A stretch of DNA of 64,000 nucleotides from JADKIH01 sp964595205 (GTDB lineage Bacteria > Bacteroidota > Bacteroidia > AKYH767-A > 2013-40CM-41-45), in contig CAZQOQ010000001.1 in NCBI GenBank assembly GCA_964595205.1, positions 62,001 to 126,000 of the forward strand, read 5' to 3'. Under the pieces are notes generated by a model. It made no database searches. It was not told where the DNA came from and saw only the letters and a list, made by a program, of their open reading frames with translations. The stretch's first letter is position 1; every line of letters starts with the position of its first letter. Both the position numbers and the translations under genes were made by a program. Of the stretch, positions 17,753-27,150 are shown piece by piece.

Positions 17753-20700
17753 CTATCGCATGAGGTACATCTTTCCCCAGCCTTTCTTGAAATACTTGTC
17801 AATGTCCGTTTCGCGATGCTCGATCTTGCTCCCATGCAAATCGGTGACAACATGATATAAATAAAGGCCGTTCGCAAGCTGATCTCCAAACTCGTCTTTT
17901 CCATCCCAGGCATAATCGGTGATGTTTCTTCCCACATGAATATTCCCAAGCTCATTCTGCATGATCTCGCGCACAATTTTCCCCGTCACTGTCATGATCT
18001 GGATCTTCATTCCTGTCGGAACCTCGTTTCCGGTCAATGTAAAAACAAAACGGGTAGAGGTGGAGAAAGGATTCGGGTAATTTAATACTTCCGTGATGGA
18101 TGCCTTGTTTATCACCTCAAAGGAAATCCTGTAATTGTATTTTCCTGATTCATTGTTGCTCCTGTCAGTCGCTTCCACCTCGAGTATGTAAGTTCCATCA
18201 ACATCAAACGTCGGATTCCAGTCGATGCGACAACTGTTCTTCGGTAAAACTGCCGGAGTAAATCTCATCGCCTGTCCGTAAATCACCTGGTTCCATTCGA
18301 TGGGTATAGCGGTCGACGAGTTTGGCGGGGTCAGGTACACTTTAAATTTGGTTGTATCGTTTAATGCAAGGAACCGGTTCTCATCATGCAGTTGAACATT
18401 GATCTGCGGCTTGCCTGAAATTATATCACCGTTCAGGATGTGTACTCCGTCGAATGTAACATCGAGGATCGGATTAATTTTATCTCTCTCGATTGTGAAC
18501 TTCACTTCAGCCAGGTTGTTGAAATGATATTTCTCCGGCTGATGAAACGATGAATCATAAGGATTGGCTTCTATCCAAAGGCTGTTTTCTCCTGCATACC
18601 CAAATGTGGAATCAATAACAAATGTGGCTGTAATGTACTGGTTCACTCTTAACGAATCGAGTTTGACTGACGGGAATAAATGTTTTATACGGTCACCGTC
18701 ATAGAGATAAAAAGACACTCCTAAACTATCCATCGGCAATTCGCTGATGTTCTCGATTGCCATCGACAATTGAAGGGTGTCTCCTTCCTGTAAAGGATTG
18801 GCGTGAAATTCGAATGCACGATTCGGATTCACCGCACATTCAGGCACATCTTCATAATACACTCTCCAGTATTTCATCTGCGCCGGGGTACGAAGCGAAT
18901 CATCCTGCACATACGACTGGAGTTTAATGTATGGATAACTGTTTGCAAAGATCCAGTTCAGCGTAGTATCTTTTCCTGATTCATACCGGATTCCCAGTGC
19001 CAGCGGATCCCATGCATTAGAAACCGCATTCAGTCCGTATACATTCAGAAAGACAATATCCTTGTATGGCTGGCTCTCGAATGGTACCTGATTCCAGTGC
19101 AGCGATTCCCAGCTGCGGGCAGGACCAATGATCTGTGTATTGATGTTTCCCCGATTCCACTTGCTTTGAAGTAATTCTGTGAATGAAATGGTGTCATTCG
19201 AATTAATTCCATGAAGTTCTTCCTGTGATCCGGCTAGATTCTTTCTTGAGAAATAAACAAAAGGTGTATTATCCTGAAGAGCTGCGGTATTAAAGCCAAG
19301 TCCGGTCAGCGTATTATAGAATGCCGGATCGGCTGCCGAATACGGATATGTAAACCATGAATAAATAATTATATAATTTCCCGAAGGCACACTGTTAATC
19401 ATCGCCTGAAGGTCAGCCATGTCTCCCGGATTACCATAGCGGAAAATAAAATAGTTTTCGGGCCGCTGACGGCATGAACCCGTTCCCTGCGGATCGTCGC
19501 AAGTGCTTCCCGATGATAACGTGAATGTATTGATCTGCCCAAAGTTGTATTCACACGTACTCCACGGTTTGAGACTGATCGAATCAAGTACAGCCACCAT
19601 AACAGCAGGAATAACATCGCATCCGTTATCTTCAACAGGCGAATTGTTCAGCCAATATCCCACTTCGTTGTACTCCGTCACCGATTGTGGATTTCCAAGC
19701 GTTGTGACACGAAGCGACTTGTTGTTGTTTACAAATTCAAATTTTCTTCCCAGCGTATCGTATCTCACATTTTCAAAGTTATCACCCTTGAATTGATGGA
19801 AATGTGACTGAGCCCATCCGGTCTTTCCCGGAATATACATGAACGAACTCTGCTGCCAGTGAAAATTTGTCGTGTCGAATTGAATGGAATCGTTCGCAAC
19901 ACGCCAGAAATATACTACGCTGTCCAGCAGGTTATACGCCGACGGACTCCAGCTTAAAACTCCACCGCTGTCCATGACGGTCGTGAATCTGTACATCGGA
20001 CTATTCTGCATTCCGGGCGTGACATCTTTCAGGTTAAGATCGATGGTGTCGATTTCAAATTTATATCCTGCCATTCCAACCAGCGGATTTGCCGTACTTG
20101 CTTTTAAAGTAACCGTGTTAGACGGATGAATTGCAAGATCAGGAGGATAAACAGGAATGATGTCTCTTGAATAAATGAAGAAGTCGAGCGACGTGGTGTT
20201 ATTAACGAAATTCTCAAATTCATCCACAGAGTCAGGCAAGTCAACCTCAACTTTGAGTTTGTTCACACCTGCGCCGGAGAAGCCGCCGGTATTAAGTTTC
20301 ACTCTGAGCTCATTGGAATAAAAACAATGCCCGATTTTAAAATTATACACCGAATCAACGCCATTGGAAAACGTGTGAGTTACCCTGACCATAAAGGAAT
20401 CCTGAACGGCCTTTCCATAATTCCTTATTGAGATCTCCACCGAAAATGTATCGAGATCGGTTGTGATGGTGGAAGGAGTGAAATGTACACTTGATTCATT
20501 GATTACATAATCCGGTTTCGAAAAAGAATTGAGTCTCAACGCCGGATCACCCTGCAACGACATCTCACTTGATACCTGTTGTTCGCCATCACCGCCGTTA
20601 ACCTGTATCCGCTGGATGGAAGCTTTCATCATCTGTCCGATCGTTCCTCCGTAATCGTAATATGAAGCCTGTTCAAAGAAGGCACTCGAATATTCGAAGA

Positions 20701-22828
20701 GGTAATATGGATTTCCCAGTCCCACACTCGCAAGGAAGGCAATGGCTGCCTTTTCGGGTTCGAGTACAAATTTCTCGCTCACACTTTTTTGTGTGCTGTG
20801 AAAATCACCTGCAAAACAGGAATTGGCAACAACCACAGGATATCTTCCGCGATTGTTGTACTCAGAAGGTTCATCGGTACTTGCATCGAAACCGGATCCG
20901 CTGGCGTGACCGAAGAAAGTCATTACCGCAACGCCGGAATCGATTTGCGCCTGAAGCGTGTCCGAGAGATTGATCTGGATCGGGTCGTTATTGAATTTTA
21001 AATAAGTAGTTACTTCTCCGCCAAAGAGGCTGTCTTCCATGATGTTTTCGAAATGCGAGAGGTAACTGGCAAGTTCGGCCTGCTGTTGAATATCGTTCCC
21101 TCCGCCAAAATGCAGGATCTCTTTTTGCCACGGCTTCGGCGAACCGGTCTGCGCATCTTCATACTCAGTAACCTTCAACAGGTAATTATTTACATCCGAC
21201 CCGCTTTGAGCACTCAGCCTGCCGATCGGAATCTTTGGTTCCCACTGCGAACCATCTATTCCCGCTGTAAGAAGTATGTCAGAGGACGGCACGCCATAGG
21301 ACGGCACCATGCATGCCTCAAACAATGATTCAGACAACCGGAAATCTGCAGGACCGATGGATTTACCGATTATAAATAAATGCTGCGGCTGTGAAGGCCA
21401 GGTATTGATAATGTAATGCGCAAAGTTCTTAATGCTTAACGGATGCTTCTTGATTCCAAAAGCGAACTGATCATATAGTTCTTCGATATCAACTTGCAGG
21501 CAACGGTTAACATTAGGAGCATGCGAATTCCTGTAGTCCTTATAAATTTTCGCTTCATTCCATATTACTTTACTTGTGACGATAACATAGGCAGAATCCA
21601 ATGCCAGTGTTCCGAAGTTGTTGAAGTACCCGGGGTTTGTAGTATTGTAGTTGATCTTGGAAACTATGGGAAACTGTATTGATGAAATTGAACTTACATA
21701 ACACTCTTTCGGGTTGCTTCCGTTATCGTTCTCTATCAAAGCCTGGAAGACACTTCCGTTCTGAACTGCATCTATGCGCTTATGATTTGTAAGGTCATAT
21801 AACAAAGGAGCTGAGCCGCCTCCGTTAAAATTAGTCATATCCATTCGTGTCTTGGACTGACCTGTTTCATCCGGAACAAATAATTTGAACGTACTTCTGC
21901 CTTCGAGGTCGTACGTGTGTGGATATTTTACTGACATCCAGTAAAACATGCTGTAATCTGCATCTGTAACAGGAGTTGTTACAGTAAGTTTGCAGATTGA
22001 AACCGAAGAAGTAAACAGGGCAGGAGAAACAGAAAAGACATGTCTCTTCAAAGCCTGGTTAAAATAAACGTCGGTGTAATTTATTCCCGGAAAAGTCACG
22101 CTGTGATTATGCGGCTTGTTATTTACGCCTCCTACACAAATGGTGATGTCCGCATTTGGCCCGTTGACATACACCTGGTCTGTTGGAACCGATAACGAAA
22201 TCGGATAGTTGCCGCCAAAATAATTTCCGAAAATTGATCCCCATCCTTCGCTTTCGTTATAGTCAATGAACTCGCCTTTGCTGCCCCGGTTATAGCCGAA
22301 TATCGTTGATGAATTTGGTGCGTCTCTTCCGTCAAGATATGATTCATTTATGAAATAGGATGCCGGTACGTAGGCAGGAAAATTTGTGTCGCTAACCGGT
22401 GTGAGTCTTTTCCCGTTCGTTGTGGGGTTGTAGGTGATAAAATATACTGACGTATCAGTGAACAGACTGTAATTCGGTGTCGGCTGCCACAACGAATCAA
22501 GATAAAGATCGTTGTCGACGGAGCCGTCGTTTTTCATTCCGTAAAATTCAATAAAATCATTCGGATCAAATGAACCGTCATTTTCTCCCTCAAGGTAAAT
22601 GTATTGTTCGACTCCGTTATGAAACACCTGTATCTTTCTTGGATCAACACCAAAGGTTGAGAAGCCGGCCAGTACCAATGATTGCTGGTTGATGCGGTTG
22701 ATTCCGTTTTGCCAGACTTTCACCTTGTAATACTCCTGGTTATAATTTATCCATGAATTATTAAAGGACTGTCCATATACACTGGAAAAAAATGAAACGA
22801 AAAGAATGACTGGTAAAATTTTTTTCAT
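17753..22828 (-). CDS. Gingipain-fold (C25) PorU2-like T9SS-associated protein
   Basis: A 1691-residue secreted protein: signal peptide (1-19), a long beta-rich N-terminal region, a peptidase C25 (gingipain) domain at about 430-740, CARDB/Ig-like units, and a FlgD-like domain at the C-terminus (YPNPFSTSTRF, then GLYLYHV). Both gingipain catalytic positions are intact: His641 in FFGHASGSG and Cys671 in VANSCFAGDF. PorU, the T9SS sortase, is the same fold but shorter. This larger version paired with a PorV-like barrel matches what is annotated as PorU2/PorV2 in other Bacteroidota. It is probably a sortase-like or surface protease working with the barrel protein 24 bases upstream. The exact reaction is unknown. 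Confidence 0.85.
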   Translation of the reverse strand: MKKILPVILFVSFFSSVYGQSFNNSWINYNQEYYKVKVWQNGINRINQQSLVLAGFSTFGVDPRKIQVFHNGVEQYIYLEGENDGSFDPNDFIEFYGMKNDGSVDNDLYLDSLWQPTPNYSLFTDTSVYFITYNPTTNGKRLTPVSDTNFPAYVPASYFINESYLDGRDAPNSSTIFGYNRGSKGEFIDYNESEGWGSIFGNYFGGNYPISLSVPTDQVYVNGPNADITICVGGVNNKPHNHSVTFPGINYTDVYFNQALKRHVFSVSPALFTSSVSICKLTVTTPVTDADYSMFYWMSVKYPHTYDLEGRSTFKLFVPDETGQSKTRMDMTNFNGGGSAPLLYDLTNHKRIDAVQNGSVFQALIENDNGSNPKECYVSSISSIQFPIVSKINYNTTNPGYFNNFGTLALDSAYVIVTSKVIWNEAKIYKDYRNSHAPNVNRCLQVDIEELYDQFAFGIKKHPLSIKNFAHYIINTWPSQPQHLFIIGKSIGPADFRLSESLFEACMVPSYGVPSSDILLTAGIDGSQWEPKIPIGRLSAQSGSDVNNYLLKVTEYEDAQTGSPKPWQKEILHFGGGNDIQQQAELASYLSHFENIMEDSLFGGEVTTYLKFNNDPIQINLSDTLQAQIDSGVAVMTFFGHASGSGFDASTDEPSEYNNRGRYPVVVANSCFAGDFHSTQKSVSEKFVLEPEKAAIAFLASVGLGNPYYLFEYSSAFFEQASYYDYGGTIGQMMKASIQRIQVNGGDGEQQVSSEMSLQGDPALRLNSFSKPDYVINESSVHFTPSTITTDLDTFSVEISIRNYGKAVQDSFMVRVTHTFSNGVDSVYNFKIGHCFYSNELRVKLNTGGFSGAGVNKLKVEVDLPDSVDEFENFVNNTTSLDFFIYSRDIIPVYPPDLAIHPSNTVTLKASTANPLVGMAGYKFEIDTIDLNLKDVTPGMQNSPMYRFTTVMDSGGVLSWSPSAYNLLDSVVYFWRVANDSIQFDTTNFHWQQSSFMYIPGKTGWAQSHFHQFKGDNFENVRYDTLGRKFEFVNNNKSLRVTTLGNPQSVTEYNEVGYWLNNSPVEDNGCDVIPAVMVAVLDSISLKPWSTCEYNFGQINTFTLSSGSTCDDPQGTGSCRQRPENYFIFRYGNPGDMADLQAMINSVPSGNYIIIYSWFTYPYSAADPAFYNTLTGLGFNTAALQDNTPFVYFSRKNLAGSQEELHGINSNDTISFTELLQSKWNRGNINTQIIGPARSWESLHWNQVPFESQPYKDIVFLNVYGLNAVSNAWDPLALGIRYESGKDTTLNWIFANSYPYIKLQSYVQDDSLRTPAQMKYWRVYYEDVPECAVNPNRAFEFHANPLQEGDTLQLSMAIENISELPMDSLGVSFYLYDGDRIKHLFPSVKLDSLRVNQYITATFVIDSTFGYAGENSLWIEANPYDSSFHQPEKYHFNNLAEVKFTIERDKINPILDVTFDGVHILNGDIISGKPQINVQLHDENRFLALNDTTKFKVYLTPPNSSTAIPIEWNQVIYGQAMRFTPAVLPKNSCRIDWNPTFDVDGTYILEVEATDRSNNESGKYNYRISFEVINKASITEVLNYPNPFSTSTRFVFTLTGNEVPTGMKIQIMTVTGKIVREIMQNELGNIHVGRNITDYAWDGKDEFGDQLANGLYLYHVVTDLHGSKIEHRETDIDKYFKKGWGKMYLMR

Positions 22829-22852
22829 TCTGCAATGATTGGAGTAGAGAGG

Positions 22853-23920
22853 TTATTTGCTTTTATAGATATCCAGTTTCAGCGAGAACACGTTTGATAA
22901 CAACTGATCCTGACCGATATTCGTCAGCGCGTAATCGATGGAGAGCCTGCCGAGTTTAATTCCAAGACCGAGATTCGGCTGAACGGTCTTGCTGGTGGTT
23001 CCATCCAGGTTTTTCACATTTTGAATATTCTGAATGCCTCCGCGAAGAAACACCAGGTTGCTATATCCGATTTCCAGTCCCATGTGCGGATCGACACTGA
23101 CCGGGTCCGAAGCAATCAGCACATTCCTTTTTCCATCAAAGGTCATGTCCAGGTCAAGCTCAAACAAACCGGAAACTTTTTTCGAAAAATCGAATTTATA
23201 TCCTCCGCCAAAGATGAGCTTGGGAAGTGTGATTTCTGTCGTATTCTTGGGTATCTCATTGCCTGTCTGCGTGAATGCCGTTTCCAGCAGTTCGGTATTA
23301 TAACTCCAGGCATTGAAAGTGGAGGTGACATCCTTTGCCATCACACCAAGTTTCCAGTGATCGATGTTGTATTGTGCGCCAAGATCAAAGCCGAAGCCCC
23401 AGGCTTTTCCAAAGTCTCCGGCTTTTCGATGAATGATCTTTGCATTTCCGCCTAAGGTGAGGCCGTCGATCTTAGTATCTTTTGCGTAAGAAAAAATAAA
23501 TGCATAGTCGGCTATCGAAAAAGACTTCACCTTTGAATAATCGATCGCACCGGAAGCGTCGATCAGCTCGAGCGTGTTAGGAATGTCGTCTGTGCCGAAT
23601 CGAATGATTGAAAATCCGATGGTTCGTGTCGAATCGATATGTGTCGCAAGAGTTGCGTAATCGAACTTCGAAATTCCTGCGAAGAGTTCGGCGTGCATTG
23701 CAGCAACCTGCACGTTTCCCTGTATGTTTGTTAAGCCCGCAGGATTCCAGACTGCAGCCGTTGCATCGTCGACAGTACCTGCCACTGCGCCGGACATACC
23801 CATTGGTCTGCCTCCGACACCAATGGACAGGAATTCATTGCTGTATTTGGGCGCCTGGGCAAAAGCTGCGACTGAAAATGTGAGAAAAAACAGGAATGAC
23901 AGTTGTTTTTTATTAATCAT
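22853..23920 (-). CDS. PorV/PorQ-family outer-membrane protein (PorV2-like)
   Basis: A 355-residue beta-barrel of the PorV/PorQ (UPF0164-like) family. I place the start at the ATG at 23920, where a signal peptide begins (MINKKQ to AAFAQ); the in-frame ATG 13 codons upstream would only add a polar extension. Family marks are EFLSIGVGGRPMGMSGA and DDATAAVWNPAGL just after the signal. PorV binds T9SS sorting domains in the outer membrane and hands cargo to the sortase PorU. Here it is followed 24 bases later by a C25 PorU-like gene, the same order as canonical porV-porU pairs reported elsewhere. Partnership is inferred from this. Confidence 0.87.
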   Translation of the reverse strand: MINKKQLSFLFFLTFSVAAFAQAPKYSNEFLSIGVGGRPMGMSGAVAGTVDDATAAVWNPAGLTNIQGNVQVAAMHAELFAGISKFDYATLATHIDSTRTIGFSIIRFGTDDIPNTLELIDASGAIDYSKVKSFSIADYAFIFSYAKDTKIDGLTLGGNAKIIHRKAGDFGKAWGFGFDLGAQYNIDHWKLGVMAKDVTSTFNAWSYNTELLETAFTQTGNEIPKNTTEITLPKLIFGGGYKFDFSKKVSGLFELDLDMTFDGKRNVLIASDPVSVDPHMGLEIGYSNLVFLRGGIQNIQNVKNLDGTTSKTVQPNLGLGIKLGRLSIDYALTNIGQDQLLSNVFSLKLDIYKSK

Positions 23921-24363
23921 GGTCTTGGTGGTTGAATATGCTCGAAACGCACGATTCAACGATATATTGTTTGGTTAAAGAGGCAAAAGATGTTTGTAAA
24001 GTTAGCATTTTCAGGCCTGTACATTCTGCCGTAACAGGATTTTTCTACATGGTTTTCAACAATATTTTTATACAAATATTAACACCGAAAGATACCTGAA
24101 AGATGTATGAATATGGCCACTTCCTTTGCAGGTGACGGGAGAATTTTCAACATGCTTTTTTCGAATATCGTTTTAGTATTGGATTAAATTATTTGAAACT
24201 TATTTTACTTCGAGTGAAAATGTAGCGATTTTCTGTGATTATTTTGTTGTTAATTTGTCAAATGAAAAAACAAACTGATTTCTTTTGTATAGTGATTAAA
24301 AGCGAGGGTGAGGGTTACGTTTTTAAAGGTTAATTTTGAGAAAAATCTTACAGGAATATTTAT
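23921..24363. other. 443-bp divergent intergenic region
   Basis: Lies between the divergent PorV2-like gene and pssA and must hold both promoters. A good -7 element for pssA (TAATTTTG) is at 24331-24338. For the other direction the nearest candidate is TAACTTTA (complement of 23998-24005), one base from consensus. No small gene, tandem repeat or strong hairpin was found in the rest. Confidence 0.5.
24331..24338 (+). promoter_or_regulatory. Probable -7 element for pssA
   Basis: TAATTTTG fits the Bacteroidota sigma-70 -7 consensus TAnnTTTG and lies 25 bases before the pssA ATG. No clear TTG is present at the -33 distance, so support is only half of a promoter. Confidence 0.4.
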
Positions 24364-25086
24364 ATGAAACTGCATTTGCCTAATGCACTTACGTGTTGTA
24401 ATCTTTTTAGCGGTTGCATTGCTGCAGTTATGATTTTCAGAAATCACCTGGAGTATGCTGCGTATTTTGTTTTCATCTCTGCATTTTTCGATTTGCTGGA
24501 CGGCATGGCGGCAAGAAAAGTCTCTGCCGGCAGCGCTTTCGGAAAGGAATTGGATTCACTCGCCGATGTGGTAAGTTTCGGCTTCGTTCCGGGAGCTATG
24601 ATGTTCAAATTGCTCCAGGTGTCGGAAATGAATGTATGGTTTCATTCCAATGCCGCTATACGCATTATCCAGTTTTTGCCCTTCGTCATTACCGTTTTTT
24701 CAGCTCTCCGCCTTGCAAAATTTAACATCGATACGAGGCAGAGCAATTCATTCATCGGCCTTCCGACTCCTGCATGCACGCTTTTCATCGTTTCTTTTCC
24801 ATTAATTCTCAGTCAGCTCCCCGGTAAATTCGATCATATAATTCTAAACTTTTATTTCATTTTACTCACATCATTCCTGTTGTCGTTTTTACTCGTTGCC
24901 GAAATCCCATTGTTTTCGATGAAGTTTAAGTCGCTGCAAATGCGTGAAAATATATTTCAATACATCCTCCTCGTTATATCCCTCATCCTGTTCCCGATAT
25001 TTTTATTCGCAGCCATACCGATGGTTATAATCTTATACATACTTTTGTCAGTGGTTCAGAACAATACTAAAGCAAACTCCAGATGA
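24364..25086 (+). CDS. pssA: CDP-diacylglycerol-serine O-phosphatidyltransferase
   Basis: A 240-residue integral membrane enzyme making phosphatidylserine from CDP-diacylglycerol and serine, the first step to phosphatidylethanolamine. The CDP-alcohol phosphatidyltransferase signature is complete: DLLDGMAARKVSAGSAFGKE followed by LDSLAD (about residues 42-67), with the DG, AR, G, D and D of the metal site in place. About eight hydrophobic segments fit the family topology. Its stop overlaps the start of purS in ATGA (25083-25086), so the two are translationally coupled although the pathways are unrelated. Confidence 0.94.
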   Translation: MKLHLPNALTCCNLFSGCIAAVMIFRNHLEYAAYFVFISAFFDLLDGMAARKVSAGSAFGKELDSLADVVSFGFVPGAMMFKLLQVSEMNVWFHSNAAIRIIQFLPFVITVFSALRLAKFNIDTRQSNSFIGLPTPACTLFIVSFPLILSQLPGKFDHIILNFYFILLTSFLLSFLLVAEIPLFSMKFKSLQMRENIFQYILLVISLILFPIFLFAAIPMVIILYILLSVVQNNTKANSR

Positions 25087-25340
25087 AATATATAGCCGAA
25101 ATTGATGTAATGCCGCTCAAGGCTCTCCTCGACCCGCAGGGGAAAGCTGTATCGCACGGATTAACCAACATGGGTCTCTCCGAAATTGAAAATGTTCGCA
25201 TCGGTAAGCACATTACGTTGGAAATAAATGCCGACTCAAAGGAAAATGCAAAAGAAAAAGTGGAAGAGGCATGCAAAAAATTACTTTCCAACCCCATCAT
25301 GGAGAGTTTTCAGTTTGAACTTTTTGAAAATGCCGGGTGA
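25083..25340 (+). CDS. purS: Phosphoribosylformylglycinamidine synthase subunit PurS
   Basis: An 85-residue PurS protein, the small subunit of the three-part FGAM synthase (PurS-PurQ-PurL) of purine synthesis. Family marks are the N-terminal strand YIAEIDVMP, then LLDPQGKAVSHGLTNMG and the VRIGKHITLEI strand, with the C-terminal NPIMESFQFEL. Length is normal. PurQ and PurL are not in the window, although purB lies at 51875. The start codon lies inside the stop of pssA. The presence of PurS predicts that PurL elsewhere in the genome is the short form. Confidence 0.92.
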   Translation: MKYIAEIDVMPLKALLDPQGKAVSHGLTNMGLSEIENVRIGKHITLEINADSKENAKEKVEEACKKLLSNPIMESFQFELFENAG

Positions 25341-25386
25341 TTCCGTTTTGTCATCAATGATTCAGATACGGAATATTCTATCCGCC

Positions 25387-26112
25387 TCATCTGCGCAATT
25401 CAAAATTCTGTCCCAGGTAAACTTTTCTTACCTGTTCATCAGCCGCAAGCTCTTCTGCCGTACCTGATTTCAATATCCTGCCTTCAAAAAGTAAATAAGC
25501 ACGGTCAACAATGGAAAGAGTTTCATGGACATTGTGATCTGTTATCAACACGCCGATATTCCGGTCCTTGAGATGAGAGACTATGGATTGAATGTCTTCA
25601 ACAGCAATGGGGTCCACACCGGCAAAAGGTTCGTCGAGGAGAATAAATTTAGGATCCACTGCCAGCGCACGTGCGATTTCTGTTCTCCGGCGTTCGCCAC
25701 CCGATAACAGGTCACCGCGGTTTTTTCGAATCCTTTGCAAGCCGAACTCATCAAGCAACGATTCGGTCTTTATGTTCTGTTCCTCCTTCGAGAGCCTGGT
25801 CATTTCAAGCACTGCACGGATGTTGTCTTCCACGCTAAGTTTCCTGAATACGCTTGCCTCCTGTGCAAGATAACCGATTCCCCGCTGTGCGCGTTTATAC
25901 ATGGGAAGACCGGTGATCTTCTCGCTGTCAAAATAAATCTCGCCCTCATTTGGCTTGATCAATCCCACGATCATGTAAAACGAAGTAGTTTTTCCCGCGC
26001 CATTCGGGCCGAGAAGTCCAACAATCTCACCCTGCGATACTGTTATAGAAACCCTGTCAACAACAGTGCGGTGTTTGTACTTCTTAATCAAATTCTCTGA
26101 CCGTAAAATCAT
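25387..26112 (-). CDS. lptB: LPS export ABC transporter ATP-binding protein LptB
   Basis: A 241-residue ABC ATPase. Walker A is GPNGAGKTT (about 34-42), the Q-loop is in GYLAQEASVF, the signature is LLSGGERRR, Walker B is FILLDEPFAGVDP and the switch His is in ITDHNVHET. The strings GVDPIAVEDIQ and TDHNVHETL are hallmarks of LptB rather than other ABC subfamilies. It powers LptFG to move lipopolysaccharide from the inner membrane. It is near kdsD, which makes a Kdo precursor, and tatC. This gene is convergent with purS (46-base gap). Confidence 0.94.
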   Translation of the reverse strand: MILRSENLIKKYKHRTVVDRVSITVSQGEIVGLLGPNGAGKTTSFYMIVGLIKPNEGEIYFDSEKITGLPMYKRAQRGIGYLAQEASVFRKLSVEDNIRAVLEMTRLSKEEQNIKTESLLDEFGLQRIRKNRGDLLSGGERRRTEIARALAVDPKFILLDEPFAGVDPIAVEDIQSIVSHLKDRNIGVLITDHNVHETLSIVDRAYLLFEGRILKSGTAEELAADEQVRKVYLGQNFELRR

Positions 26113-26185
26113 TTTTTATTCAACCGGTTAATCTTCCTGCTAATATAATTTAAATTGTTCCATAACAGCATGCATATTTTTCAGG

Positions 26186-27019
26186 TCATGCAGCCGCTTT
26201 GTTTTTTTCTTTCAGGACATACGCACTCACTAAAATGCTGATTTCATAAAGCACATAGAGAGGAATCGCTACCATCATCAGCGTCGTTGCATCGGAAGTA
26301 GGCGTAATGACTGCCGCAAGAATTAATATTACTATCACAGCATGCCGCCGGTAGGTGCGCATGAATAGCGGTGTCAGTATTCCTACTTTCGATAAGAAAT
26401 ACACTACAATCGGCAATTCGAATACGATTCCTGATATTAGGGTCATCGTCGTTACCGTTGAAATGAATGAATCAAGGGTGATCGTGTTTCTTACTGCCTC
26501 ACTTACCTGGTAACTCCCCAGGAAATTTACCGTCATCGGAGTGATAACATAATAACCGAATAAAACACCCGTCAGGAACAGGAAGGATGTATAGAATACG
26601 ATTCCTCTTGCATAATTTTTTTCCTTTTCGGAGAGGGCGGGTTTCACGAATCGCCAGATTTCCCAGACGACATAGGGAAAACTCACGACAAGTCCTGCTA
26701 TAAAGGCAACCCACATGTGCGTCGTGAACTGCGCGCTGATGTCGGTGCTAATCAGGGTGAATGGAATCACTTTAATGCAAAGTTCTTCTCCCATATTCAG
26801 CTTTTGTCCGAGATTACATAATACCCTGTAAGTAAGAAACTCCGGATTTTTCGGTGCAAGAAGAACATCGTCAAATAGAAATTCCTTGAAGAAAAAAAGC
26901 ACAACAGCCATGGTAACGGTAACGATTACCGCCCTGAATAAATGCCAGCGTAATGCCTCCAGGTGTCCCAGGAACGACATTTCCCCTGTTGAATTATTTT
27001 TATTTGAAGAAAAAAACAT
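26186..27019 (-). CDS. tatC: Sec-independent translocase subunit TatC
   Basis: A 277-residue inner-membrane protein with six hydrophobic segments. TatC features present: N-terminal MSFLGHLEALRWHLFRA, the periplasmic FPYVVWEIWRFVKPALSEKE block (the Glu of this loop is the usual twin-arginine signal contact) and the last helices ending PLYVLYEISI. It carries folded proteins across the membrane together with TatA. No tatA gene is nearby. Loop insertion around residues 50-95, between helices 1 and 2, is longer than in E. coli but common in Bacteroidota. A -7 element lies only 7 bases from the ATG. Confidence 0.94.
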   Translation of the reverse strand: MFFSSNKNNSTGEMSFLGHLEALRWHLFRAVIVTVTMAVVLFFFKEFLFDDVLLAPKNPEFLTYRVLCNLGQKLNMGEELCIKVIPFTLISTDISAQFTTHMWVAFIAGLVVSFPYVVWEIWRFVKPALSEKEKNYARGIVFYTSFLFLTGVLFGYYVITPMTVNFLGSYQVSEAVRNTITLDSFISTVTTMTLISGIVFELPIVVYFLSKVGILTPLFMRTYRRHAVIVILILAAVITPTSDATTLMMVAIPLYVLYEISILVSAYVLKEKNKAAA

Positions 27020-27026
27020 TTGCGGG

Positions 27027-27034
27027 CAAAGATA
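27027..27034 (-). promoter_or_regulatory. -7 element TATCTTTG for tatC
   Basis: On the minus strand TATCTTTG is an exact TAnnTTTG match, and only 7 bases separate it from the tatC ATG. Transcription would then begin at or within a few bases of the start codon. No TTG at -33 is visible. The 12 bp at 27019-27030, covering part of the box and the start codon, form the palindrome TTTGC-2-GCAAA. Confidence 0.45.
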
Positions 27035-27150
27035 GAAATCTATTTCACCATTTGATTCCCAGAATAAATCTGATAAAAAGGGATCAAAGGAAATCAGGTT
27101 TTTATTAACGATGTAGCCGGATTCCGGAAACTGTCATTGGCAATACAGCG

